From positions 2,152,572-2,216,571 of the forward strand of contig NZ_CP047046.1 of assembly GCF_030408435.1 (NCBI RefSeq): 64,000 nt of DNA, read 5' to 3'. How positions within the stretch are numbered: position 1 is the first letter of the stretch; each line of letters opens with the position of its first letter. The notes beneath the pieces were generated by a model that was not told the DNA's origin, ran no database searches, and worked only from the letters and a program-made list of their open reading frames with translations. A program made the translations under genes and the position numbers. Shown here one piece after another: positions 56,547 through 64,000 of this stretch. The DNA comes from Corynebacterium auriscanis. Lineage in GTDB: Bacteria > Actinomycetota > Actinomycetes > Mycobacteriales > Mycobacteriaceae.

Positions 56547-57545
56547 ATGAAGCGTTTTCACCAAACCCTAACTGCGGCCGCAGTAGCCACCGCTCTCGCA
56601 TTCGGCGGCATCTCCGTCGCCAACGCTCAGGATCTGCCAGCAACCATCGAACTCGATGGCACTGTCTACACCAAGCAGGAAGACGGCAGCTACGTCTACA
56701 CACCAGAATTCGGCGGCAATTCTGTAACCCTCCCGGCCGAAAAAGTTGACGAAATTATCAAAAAGCAGGCTCCAGCTGAGCAGCCAAACATGAACAATCC
56801 TGCAACGAAGACGGACACCACGGGCCACGTGTGGTACCAACACATGCAGGACAAGTCCTTCTACGTCAAGGATGCTGCTTTGGTGAACGTGGACATCACC
56901 GATGAGATGCGCGATGCATACAAGAAGGCATTTGAAAACGCTCCCGCCCCAGAGACAACACCTGAAAAGTCTCCGGAGCAGGACAGCCCTGCGCTCCCCG
57001 CAACCAAGAAGGATTCCAGCGGACACGAGTGGTACCAACACATGCAGGACAAGTCCCTCTACGTCAAGGATGCCGCCCTGGTGAACGAGGACATCACCGA
57101 TGAGATGCGCACTGCATATGCCCAGGCTTTCCCTGAAAAAACACAGGAAGAAGCGCAGAAGCCCGGATTTGACAAGAAGCAACTGGCTTGGCTGGCGCTC
57201 CCTGCTGTACTCACCATTGGTGGCGTACTGTGGTACCTCAGCCAAGACGGCAAGACCTACGTTAAGGACAAGAACCGCGCTAACCAGGCGCCAACTGCTG
57301 AGGAGAAGGCCGCGTCCGAGAAAATGCTGGCCGAACACAAGGACGAGGTCATCGCTCAGGGTGGCAAGCTCGATGAGAACGCGGCCGCCAATGGTGGTGC
57401 TACTGATACCGCAACCAAGGAGACCGGCCGTGGCATGCTGGCACAAACCGGTTCCAACACCGCCGCTCGCGGTCTCGCAGCTTTGGCTATCACTGTGATG
57501 ATTGCAGCTGCAGCAGTGGTGTCCCGCCGCAAGCTGTTCGCTTAG
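56547..57545 (+). CDS. Cell-wall sorted protein (LAQTG) with duplicated WYQHMQDK module
   Basis: 332 residues. Sec signal peptide with cleavage after ANA (~27). Two copies of a ~37-residue module at 93-129 and 159-195, each GHxWYQHMQDKS(F/L)YVKDA then ALVNxDITDEMR. A hydrophobic segment lies at about 211-230 (LAWLALPAVLTIGGVLWYL). Sorting signal LAQTG (298-302), hydrophobic helix and RRKLFA tail. LAxTG suits class E-type sortases. Partner of the sortase upstream. The internal hydrophobic segment is odd for a wall-anchored protein. Confidence 0.88.
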   Translation: MKRFHQTLTAAAVATALAFGGISVANAQDLPATIELDGTVYTKQEDGSYVYTPEFGGNSVTLPAEKVDEIIKKQAPAEQPNMNNPATKTDTTGHVWYQHMQDKSFYVKDAALVNVDITDEMRDAYKKAFENAPAPETTPEKSPEQDSPALPATKKDSSGHEWYQHMQDKSLYVKDAALVNEDITDEMRTAYAQAFPEKTQEEAQKPGFDKKQLAWLALPAVLTIGGVLWYLSQDGKTYVKDKNRANQAPTAEEKAASEKMLAEHKDEVIAQGGKLDENAAANGGATDTATKETGRGMLAQTGSNTAARGLAALAITVMIAAAAVVSRRKLFA

Positions 57546-57576
57546 ATCGTTCCCGCAGGACAGCTGCTGCACCCAG

Positions 57577-57615
57577 CCCCTTCCCTACCGTGAAGCGGTA
57601 CCGGGAGGGGTTTTC
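57577..57615 (+). terminator. Terminator after the LAQTG protein gene
   Basis: CCCCTTCCC..TACCG pairs with CGGTA..GGGAGGGG, loop TGAAG, then TTTTCTC. Confidence 0.9.
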
Positions 57616-57625
57616 TCAGTTATCA

Positions 57626-57745
57626 GTGCCGCGGTGCCAGCCCGGTGCAGCGGTGGTGCCGAATTCTGCGGTGCTAGCCCGAGGGCAGCGGTGGCGCCGA
57701 GTACAGCGGTGCCAGCCCAAGTGCCGCGGTGACGCCGAGGGCAGC
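57626..57745. repeat. Tandem array, ~38-bp dimeric unit (GCGGTGCCAGCC / GCGGTGGCGCCGA)
   Basis: Six alternating 18-20-base subunits all starting GCGGTG, forming three dimers. GC content and style recall the array near map (22993-23099), though the sequences differ. Confidence 0.8.
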
Positions 57746-57878
57746 TCGCCACTTCCAAGTATCACATGTGGGGTCTCGGGGGACCGCTCGGGGGTTTTCC
57801 GTCATAAAGTAGACTCGCGGAGTAGTAGAACGCATCGCATCCTGCCCAGATTGGTAGAGCTGCCCTTAAGGAAACAAG

Positions 57879-58241
57879 TTGACCGACTACCGCCATGACC
57901 CCGAGTACCTGCGACAACGACGAGCCATCATTAGAGCGCACCACCCCGATGCCGGAGGCTCTGATGCGGACCTTATCGCCGCGTTGAATGCATTGGACGA
58001 TCAATGGGACAGACGCGCGCGCATTCGCCGACAGGTGGAAGAATACCGCCCTGACTTCATTCCCGAGCACGCTACGGAACAAGCCCTGGCCGTAGCGGAA
58101 CATGCCGTCAACCTTGTTGGATCACTCGCCAATCGCGCAGGCAAGGTCGCGGGGAGCGTAGGGCAAACGATCTACGGGCGCCTACCCCGTGAGTTTTTGC
58201 GTGGCTATCGTCAAAACAATAGCGACAAGAAAGAAAACTAA
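57879..58241 (+). CDS. Small HPD-motif protein, J-domain-like fragment
   Basis: 120 residues, TTG start after AAGGAAACAAG. The N-terminal 45 residues read like helix II-HPD-helix III of a J domain: LRQRRAIIRAHHPDAGGSDA then DLIAALNALDD. Helix I and the Gly/Phe region are missing. The rest is a charged helix and a Gly/Ala amphipathic stretch (NLVGSLANRAGKVAGSVG) that might touch a membrane, then a basic end. It may modulate DnaK; not proven. Stands alone before the convergent tuf gene. Confidence 0.75.
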   Translation: MTDYRHDPEYLRQRRAIIRAHHPDAGGSDADLIAALNALDDQWDRRARIRRQVEEYRPDFIPEHATEQALAVAEHAVNLVGSLANRAGKVAGSVGQTIYGRLPREFLRGYRQNNSDKKEN

Positions 58242-58580
58242 AACGCAGTCTGAAATACCGCATCGAGCATTGTCGGGGCAGTTCCGTAGCCGGCAACTCA
58301 GCGGGCCTACGCGCACCCCGATCTTTCCGCTTTACTTGTCTGGCGATAGTGCGCGCTCTCGCCCTCGGTTGTTACCGGTTGGCTCTCGCCCTCGGTTGTT
58401 TCCAGTTGGCTCTCTCGTAGCGTAAAGAACTCGTAGCACGATGGCATCACCTGAAACAGCAAAAACCCGGACGCTCCCTGACGGGAACCTCCGGGTTTAT
58501 TCGGCTCTCGCTTTAACTTTAGAAAAGCTCAGCGAATGAAACCGAATTCCATCTACTCGGCAAGGGCCGAGCACATGAAT
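58242..58580. other. Convergent region between HPD-motif gene and tuf
   Basis: Two 27-bp repeats CTCTCGCCCTCGGTTGTTAC (58356-58409) and the tuf terminator at 58461-58500. No gene. Confidence 0.6.
58461..58500 (-). terminator. Terminator of tuf
   Basis: AACCCGGA (58464-58471) pairs with TCCGGGTT (58490-58497) with an inner GTTCCCG/CGGGAGC-like part. On the minus strand TTTTTGC follows. Could also work for the plus-strand gene. Confidence 0.85.
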
Positions 58581-59771
58581 TTACTTGGTGATCTTGGTAA
58601 CGCGACCAGCGCCAACGGTGCGGCCACCCTCACGGATAGCGAAGCGCAGGCCCTCGTCCATAGCCACTGGCTGGATCAGGGTAACGCTCATGTCAACGTT
58701 GTCGCCGGGCATAACCATGTCGGTGCCCTCTGGCAGCTTCACAACACCGGTAACGTCGGTGGTGCGGAAGTAGAACTGAGGACGGTAGTTGTCGAAGAAT
58801 GGGGTGTGGCGGCCACCCTCGTCCTTGGACAGAACGTAGACAGAGCCCTCGAACTCGGTGTGAGGGGTGTACTCGCCTGGCTTAGCAACGATCTGGCCAC
58901 GCTCAACGTCCTCACGCTTCAGACCACGCAGCAGCAGTGCAGCGTTGTCGCCGGCCTCTGCGGTGTCCAGCAGCTTGTTGAACATCTCGATGGAGGTAAC
59001 GGTGGTCTTCTGGGACTTCTCGCGGATACCCAGGATCTCAACCTCGTCGTTCAGGTTCAGAACGCCACGCTCAACACGGCCGGTAACAACGGTACCGCGG
59101 CCGGTAATGGTGAAGATGTCCTCGATTGGCATCAGGAATGGACGATCGGTCTCACGGACTGGATCTGGGATGGAGTCGTCACAAGCCTGCATGAGCTCAA
59201 CGATCTTCTCAGCCCACTCTGCGTCGCCCTCGAGAGCCTTCAGTGCGGAGATGTGAACGACAGGAGCTTCCTCATCGTAGTCCTGCTCGCCCAGCAGCTC
59301 GCGGACCTCCATCTCAACGAGCTCCAGCAGCTCCTCATCGTCAACCATGTCGCACTTGTTCAGTGCAACGAGGATGTAAGGAACGCCAACCTGACGAGCC
59401 AGCAGAACGTGCTCGCGGGTCTGAGGCATTGGGCCGTCGGTAGCAGCCACAACCAGGATCGCGCCGTCCATCTGGGCAGCACCGGTGATCATGTTCTTGA
59501 TGTAGTCAGCGTGGCCTGGAGCGTCGACGTGAGCGTAGTGACGCTTCTCGGTCTCGTACTCAACGTGGGAGATGTTAATCGTAATACCACGCTCCCGCTC
59601 CTCCGGCGCCTTGTCGATGGCGTCGAAAGCGAAGGACTTGTTAGCCTCTGGGAACTTGTCAGCCAGTACCTTGGTGATGGCGGCAGTGGTGGTGGTCTTG
59701 CCGTGGTCGACGTGACCAATGGTGCCGATGTTTACGTGCGGCTTGGAACGCTCGAACTTAGCCTTCGCCAC
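58581..59771 (-). CDS. tuf: Translation elongation factor EF-Tu
   Basis: 396 residues. GTPase motifs [26 protein letters not shown] and SALKAL. Delivers aminoacyl-tRNA. Follows fusA after 423 bases, so probably with its own strong promoter. Confidence 0.99.
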   Translation of the reverse strand: MAKAKFERSKPHVNIGTIGHVDHGKTTTTAAITKVLADKFPEANKSFAFDAIDKAPEERERGITINISHVEYETEKRHYAHVDAPGHADYIKNMITGAAQMDGAILVVAATDGPMPQTREHVLLARQVGVPYILVALNKCDMVDDEELLELVEMEVRELLGEQDYDEEAPVVHISALKALEGDAEWAEKIVELMQACDDSIPDPVRETDRPFLMPIEDIFTITGRGTVVTGRVERGVLNLNDEVEILGIREKSQKTTVTSIEMFNKLLDTAEAGDNAALLLRGLKREDVERGQIVAKPGEYTPHTEFEGSVYVLSKDEGGRHTPFFDNYRPQFYFRTTDVTGVVKLPEGTDMVMPGDNVDMSVTLIQPVAMDEGLRFAIREGGRTVGAGRVTKITK

Positions 59772-60194
59772 TTTGTGTCCTCCTGGACTGCTCGGTGGCT
59801 ACGACTTTCGCAGCCACATATCTTTTTGTTTCTAACCGAGTCACGCTCCCACTTCTGTTGTGGAGCATGGGTTCCGGTCAGTTTTCTTTCTTGCCGGTTA
59901 CAGTCTTTTCGCGCGCCCAGCGATCCTCTAATCGAGAGGAGTAAAGCCGACTAAGGCGCAAACTGGGTAACGGCCAGCACACCGCATCCTACGCGATCTG
60001 GCTCTAATCAGAAAATTAACGATTACCCATATTCGGGTGCATTTTCCAATTTGGCCGATCTGCGTGCTCTTTTGAGTTTGGATACGCCGTGCTGACCCCT
60101 ACCCGGCCGCACATATGCGCGACGGGAAGGGAGGCTAGATCGAGCTGTTTCAATAACTGCCCGATTTAGCTTGGGGAGCTAGCAGACCGAGGGT
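59772..60194. other. fusA-tuf intergenic region
   Basis: No gene. Presumed site of the tuf promoter and leader. A small hairpin TCCTCT/AGAGGA lies near 59923-59940; the AT-rich part is 60005-60055. I see no obvious intrinsic terminator for fusA. Confidence 0.5.
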
Positions 60195-62312
60195 TTACTT
60201 AACCTCGCCACCGGTACGCTCAGCGATGATCTCAGCGGAAACGTTCGAAGGAACTTCACCGTAAGAATCGAAGATCATGGAGAAGTTCGCACGGCCTGCG
60301 GTACGGGAACGCAGGTCACCGATGTAGCCGAACATCTCAGACAGAGGAACCTTTGCCTTGACCAGCTTGGCGCCGGCGCGGTCGTCCATGGACTGGATCT
60401 GACCACGGCGAGAGTTGATGTCGCCGATGACGTCGCCCATGTACTCCTCTGGGGTGATGACCTCAACGGCCATCAGTGGCTCCAGCAGAACTGGCTTAGC
60501 CTTTGCAACGGCTTCCTTCAGTGCCTGAGAACCGGCGAGCTTGAAGGCCATTTCCGAGGAGTCAACCTCGTGGTATGCACCGTCAAGCAGGGTTGCCTTG
60601 ATGTTCACCAGTGGGAAGCCGGCTAGGTAACCGTACTGCATTGCGTCCTGGATACCCGCATCAACGGATGGGATGTACTCCTTAGGAACGCGGCCACCGG
60701 TGACCTCGTTAACGAACTCGTAGGTCTCGTCGGAGCCCTCTTCTGGCTCGTAAGGCTCCAGAGCGATGATCACGCGCGCGAACTGACCGGAACCACCGGT
60801 CTGCTTCTTGTGGGTGTATTCCAGCTTCTCAACTGGCTTACGGATGGTCTCGCGGTAGGCAACCTGTGGCGCACCAACGTTTGCCTCGACCTTGAACTCA
60901 CGGCGCATGCGGTCAACCAGCACGTCCAGGTGAAGCTCGCCCATGCCGCCAATAACGGTCTGGCCGGTCTCGTCATCCAGCTTCACGGTGAAGGTTGGGT
61001 CCTCTTCCGCGAGCTTCTGGATAGCCGTACCCAGCTTCTCCTGGTCAGACTTGGTCTTAGGCTCGATGGCCACCTCGATCACCGGGTCTGGGAAGTCCAT
61101 GGACTCCAAGATCACTGGGTTCTGGGTGTCACACAGAGTGTCACCGGTGGTGGTGTCCTTCAGACCAATGAAGGCGTAGATGTGACCAGCGGAAGCCTTA
61201 TCCACTGGCTGCTCCTTGTTGGAGTGCATCTGGAACAGCTTACCGACGCGCTCCTTCTTGTCCTTGGTGGAGTTGGTGACCTGGGCACCAGACTCAACAG
61301 AACCGGAGTACACGCGTACGTAGGTCAGCTTGCCGAAGAATGGGTGTACGGCAACCTTGAAGGCCAGAGCGGAGAATGGCTCATCCTTGGATGGCTTACG
61401 CAGCATCTCCTTTTCTGCGTCCTTTGGATCGTGGCCCTTGATGGAACCAACGTCCATTGGGTTAGGCAGGAAGGAAATAACTGCGTCCAGCATTGGCTGG
61501 ATACCCTTGTTCTTGTAAGCGGAGCCACAGTACACTGGGTAAACTTCGGAGTTCACAACCAGCTTGCGGATCTGAGCCTTCAGCTCGTCAACGGTGATTT
61601 CCTCACCAGCGAAGTAACGCTCCATGAGCTCTTCATCGGACTCTGCAACGGTCTCGATGAGCTTCTCGCGGTACTCCTCAGCCTTTTCCTGCAGGTCAGC
61701 TGGGATCTCCTCGACGGTAGCCTCGGTTCCGATCTCAGTGACACCGCGCCAGGTCAGTGCCTTCATTTCCAGCAGGTCAACAACGCCGTCGAAGTTGTCC
61801 TCTGCACCGATTGGCAGCTGCATAACCAATGGCTTTGCACCCAGACGATCGATGATGGTGTCTACGGTGAAGAAGAAATCAGCACCGAGCTTGTCCATCT
61901 TGTTGACGAAGCAGATGCGTGGGACGTCGTACTTCGTTGCCTGGCGCCAAACCTGCTCGGACTGCGGTTCCACGCCTTCTTTGGCGTCGAATACGGCAAC
62001 AGCACCGTCCAGAACACGCAGGGAGCGCTCCACCTCAACGGTGAAGTCCACGTGGCCTGGGGTATCGATGATGTTGATCTGGTTTTCTTTCCAGAAACAG
62101 GTGGTGGCCGCGGAGGTAATGGTGATACCGCGTTCTTTCTCCTGCTCCATCCAGTCCATGGTCGACGCACCATCGTGGGTCTCACCGATCTTGCGGTTAA
62201 TACCGGTGTAGAACAGGATGCGTTCGGTGGTAGTCGTCTTACCGGCATCGATGTGTGCCATGATGCCGATATTGCGAACCTTTTTCAGGTCAGTTAGCGC
62301 TTCAAGTGCCAC
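60195..62312 (-). CDS. fusA: Translation elongation factor EF-G
   Basis: 705 residues, five domains. [33 protein letters not shown]. Catalyses translocation and, with RRF, recycling. Start ATG 62312 ([20 protein letters not shown]). 316 bases after rpsG. Confidence 0.99.
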   Translation of the reverse strand: MALEALTDLKKVRNIGIMAHIDAGKTTTTERILFYTGINRKIGETHDGASTMDWMEQEKERGITITSAATTCFWKENQINIIDTPGHVDFTVEVERSLRVLDGAVAVFDAKEGVEPQSEQVWRQATKYDVPRICFVNKMDKLGADFFFTVDTIIDRLGAKPLVMQLPIGAEDNFDGVVDLLEMKALTWRGVTEIGTEATVEEIPADLQEKAEEYREKLIETVAESDEELMERYFAGEEITVDELKAQIRKLVVNSEVYPVYCGSAYKNKGIQPMLDAVISFLPNPMDVGSIKGHDPKDAEKEMLRKPSKDEPFSALAFKVAVHPFFGKLTYVRVYSGSVESGAQVTNSTKDKKERVGKLFQMHSNKEQPVDKASAGHIYAFIGLKDTTTGDTLCDTQNPVILESMDFPDPVIEVAIEPKTKSDQEKLGTAIQKLAEEDPTFTVKLDDETGQTVIGGMGELHLDVLVDRMRREFKVEANVGAPQVAYRETIRKPVEKLEYTHKKQTGGSGQFARVIIALEPYEPEEGSDETYEFVNEVTGGRVPKEYIPSVDAGIQDAMQYGYLAGFPLVNIKATLLDGAYHEVDSSEMAFKLAGSQALKEAVAKAKPVLLEPLMAVEVITPEEYMGDVIGDINSRRGQIQSMDDRAGAKLVKAKVPLSEMFGYIGDLRSRTAGRANFSMIFDSYGEVPSNVSAEIIAERTGGEVK

Positions 62313-62628
62313 TGGGGAATCCGCTCATTTCGTTTGCTTGAGCAACCCGGGCTTCGTCTCGAAACTCCGAAACGATGCCGCAAAGGTCGCGGGCTTTTAC
62401 GTACTTTTTCTATTGTGCCAGCAAGTCGGCTATTTGTCGTTGCAAGATAGCTCACTTTTTTACGTGGTTTTTTATTTCTTGACGCCACGCTGGCCCGGGC
62501 GCAACCCACCAACGGAATTTGTTGTTTCATTCAACTATTGGTCAGGCTGCAGTTTTTACCCAAAAAGGGCAATAGCCCCACTACTTTACGCCGCGAGGGA
62601 ACGTGAAGCAGTAGGGCACATCCGCGTT
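62313..62628. other. rpsG-fusA intergenic region
   Basis: No gene. AT-rich for the genome, and holds a recurrent-element copy at 62468-62486. Probably includes a fusA promoter. Confidence 0.5.
62468..62486 (+). repeat. Copy of recurrent element
   Basis: TTTTTTATTTCTTGACGCC in the fusA leader, same orientation as other copies; variant in the middle (TTCTTG for TATCCCG). Confidence 0.5.
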
Positions 62629-63099
62629 TTACCAGCGGTAGTGAGCGAAGGCGCGGTTGGCCTCGGCCATCTTGTGAACGTCCTCACGGCGCTTCACGGA
62701 AGCGCCGAGGCCGTTGGATGCATCGAGGATCTCGTTTGCGAGACGCTCAATCATGGTGTTCTCACGACGCTGTCGGGTGAAGGTCACCAACCAGCGCAGA
62801 GCCAGGGTGGTGGAGCGGCCTGGACGAACATCAACAGGAACCTGGTAGGTAGCGCCACCGACACGACGGGAGCGAACCTCGAGTGCAGGCTTGATGTTGT
62901 CGAGAGCCTTCTTCAGGGTGAGTACCGGATCGGTACCGGTCTTCTCGCGGCACTGCTCCAAGGCACCGTAAACGATGCGCTCGGCGGTGGACTTCTTACC
63001 ATCGAGCAGAACCTTGTTCACCAGCTGAGAGACGATCACATCGCCGTATACTGGATCATTTTCGAGGGGGCGGGAAGGTGCTGGACCCTTACGAGGCAT
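62629..63099 (-). CDS. rpsG: 30S ribosomal protein S7
   Basis: 156 residues. [39 protein letters not shown]-terminal [10 protein letters not shown]. Head assembly initiator. Three bases after rpsL. Confidence 0.98.
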   Translation of the reverse strand: MPRKGPAPSRPLENDPVYGDVIVSQLVNKVLLDGKKSTAERIVYGALEQCREKTGTDPVLTLKKALDNIKPALEVRSRRVGGATYQVPVDVRPGRSTTLALRWLVTFTRQRRENTMIERLANEILDASNGLGASVKRREDVHKMAEANRAFAHYRW

Positions 63100-63102
63100 G
63101 TT

Positions 63103-63474
63103 TTACTTCTCCTTCTTCGCGCCGTAGCGGGAACGAGCCTGCTTACGATCCTTAACGCCCTGAGTATCCAGGGTTCCACGGACAATCTTGTAACGCACAC
63201 CAGGGAGGTCCTTCACACGACCACCACGCACGAGCACCATGGAGTGCTCCTGGAGGTTGTGGCCCTCACCTGGAATGTAAGCAGAAACCTCGATACCGGA
63301 GGTCAGACGAACACGGGCAACCTTACGGAGCGCGGAGTTCGGCTTCTTTGGGGTGGTGGTGTACACACGGGTGCACACGCCACGACGCTGTGGGGAACCC
63401 TTCAGCGCAGCGGTAGCCACCTTCTGAGACTTATCATGACGGCCCTTACGGACCAGCTGCTGAATAGTTGGCAT
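63103..63474 (-). CDS. rpsL: 30S ribosomal protein S12
   Basis: 123 residues. [20 protein letters not shown] and [16 protein letters not shown] keep the lysines at the two sites (K43 and K88 region) whose change gives streptomycin resistance, so a wild-type decoding centre. First gene of the str operon. Confidence 0.98.
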   Translation of the reverse strand: MPTIQQLVRKGRHDKSQKVATAALKGSPQRRGVCTRVYTTTPKKPNSALRKVARVRLTSGIEVSAYIPGEGHNLQEHSMVLVRGGRVKDLPGVRYKIVRGTLDTQGVKDRKQARSRYGAKKEK

Positions 63475-63858
63475 TTATGAACTTTCCTGTTGTTCGTTTC
63501 GGTGCAGACTCCAGCGGGTTGCGCCTCGTGACGACAACGAGGCATTTCCCTCGAGCTCCGCCGATCCTTTGCAGTGCTCCATCATGAATACCCACGATGA
63601 GGGATCCATGTTTTGGAGACAACAAAAAATAGGGGCTCTTTCCCGGGGCCTCTTCCGCTTCGTATCACCCTGCGCACTCAACACAAGGATCTTTGCGTTA
63701 TCCATCACTGTGTTGGAACGTTTGCCACAGCAAGTGACTTACATCCTTAGAAGCACTCAGTGATAGAAATGCAATCTACAAGAGCAGATATTAGCGCCTA
63801 GCGCGTTCACATCCAAATCGCTACTGACGCACAACCGAGCACCGCCAACTATCGGGGA
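63475..63858. other. rpsL upstream region
   Basis: No gene. Contains the str operon promoter and leader. The imperfect direct repeat GGGGCTCTTTCCC / GGGGCCTCTTCC near 63635-63655 and an A-rich stretch are seen. Confidence 0.5.
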
Positions 63859-64000
63859 CTAGCGCTTCTTTTTACCAAACAGTCCACCCAAAGACTTGGT
63901 GTAGCTCAACCCACTGCCATTCCGAAAGGAGATCGTGTGGCTACCATTAGCGCGGCGCGTGATGCGAGCCGGCCCGATCTTGATAGAACCGCCCACACCA
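63859..64000 (-). CDS. 3' end of an unidentified gene (DUF4236-like tail)
   Basis: Only the last 46 codons are in the window, ending in TAG 63859-63861. Readable tail: GGSIKIGPARITRRANGSHT, then ISFRNGSGLSYTKSLGGLFG and KKKR. The NGSGLSY string recalls the GTGLSY ending of DUF4236 proteins. Too little is visible for more. Confidence 0.55.
   Translation of the reverse strand, partial: GVGGSIKIGPARITRRANGSHTISFRNGSGLSYTKSLGGLFGKKKR

Larger units (their letters stand above)
57546..57878. other. Intergenic region after the LAQTG gene
   Basis: Terminator 57577-57615, then a GC-rich tandem array (57626-57745), then the promoter region of the HPD-motif gene. No gene. Confidence 0.6.

Noticed and set aside
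58536..59954. 472-codon plus-strand frame opposite tuf
   Set aside because: Antisense shadow of EF-Tu; the minus strand is certain.

Overview
The window is a stretch of a high-G+C Gram-positive chromosome, most likely a Corynebacterium. The ribosomal gene order, the ESX-4-type secretion locus beside rpsI/rplM, the DtxR-like iron boxes and the short 181-residue adenylate kinase all fit that genus. I cannot name the species. Most housekeeping genes lie on the minus strand: rpsI-rplM, truA, rplQ-rpoA-rpsD-rpsK-rpsM, infA, map, adk-secY, rplO to rpsH, rplE-rplX-rplN, rpsQ to rpsJ, tuf, fusA and rpsG-rpsL.

Region by region: 1-856 holds rpsI (partial) and rplM, followed by a PRC-barrel/DUF2382 stress-type protein. 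2473-13522 is an ESX-4-like type VII secretion locus: two WXG100 proteins, an Rv3446c-like protein, EccC, EccD, mycosin MycP, EccB and an unidentified gene in a position where EccE could be expected. Minisatellites lie between the WXG100 pair and the machinery genes. A 942-residue membrane protein and truA lead into the alpha operon (17557-20775). infA, a dicarboxylate/amino-acid symporter, map, adk and secY follow, then the 3' half of the spc operon.

The S10-spc superoperon is broken at two places by iron-related accessory modules. Between rpsH and rplE (about 29.2-35.1 kb) lies a Baeyer-Villiger-type monooxygenase fused to an alpha/beta hydrolase, divergent from a siderophore-type ABC importer without a binding protein. 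The ATPase of that importer is preceded by two tandemly duplicated 25-codon mini-ORFs coupled by overlapping stop/start codons. Between rplN and rpsQ (about 36.4-49.3 kb) lie two small related secreted proteins sharing an FGWDE motif, a siderophore-interacting reductase, a three-gene hydroxamate siderophore pathway (DesA-like decarboxylase, DesB-like hydroxylase, and a fused DesC-DesD-like protein resembling BibC of bisucaberin synthesis), and a complete binding-protein-dependent ABC importer. DtxR-like boxes stand before the reductase, the decarboxylase and the binding protein, so the module is probably iron-repressed as a unit.

Beyond rpsJ, 55.3-57.6 kb holds a sortase and a sorting-signal protein (LAQTG) with two copies of a distinctive repeat module, presumably enzyme and substrate. 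A small HPD-motif (J-like) protein, tuf, fusA, rpsG, rpsL and the 3' end of an unidentified gene complete the window.

The intergenic DNA is rich in minisatellites. A 20-base element close to TTTTTCTTTATCCCGACGCC recurs at least seven times, always on the plus strand.
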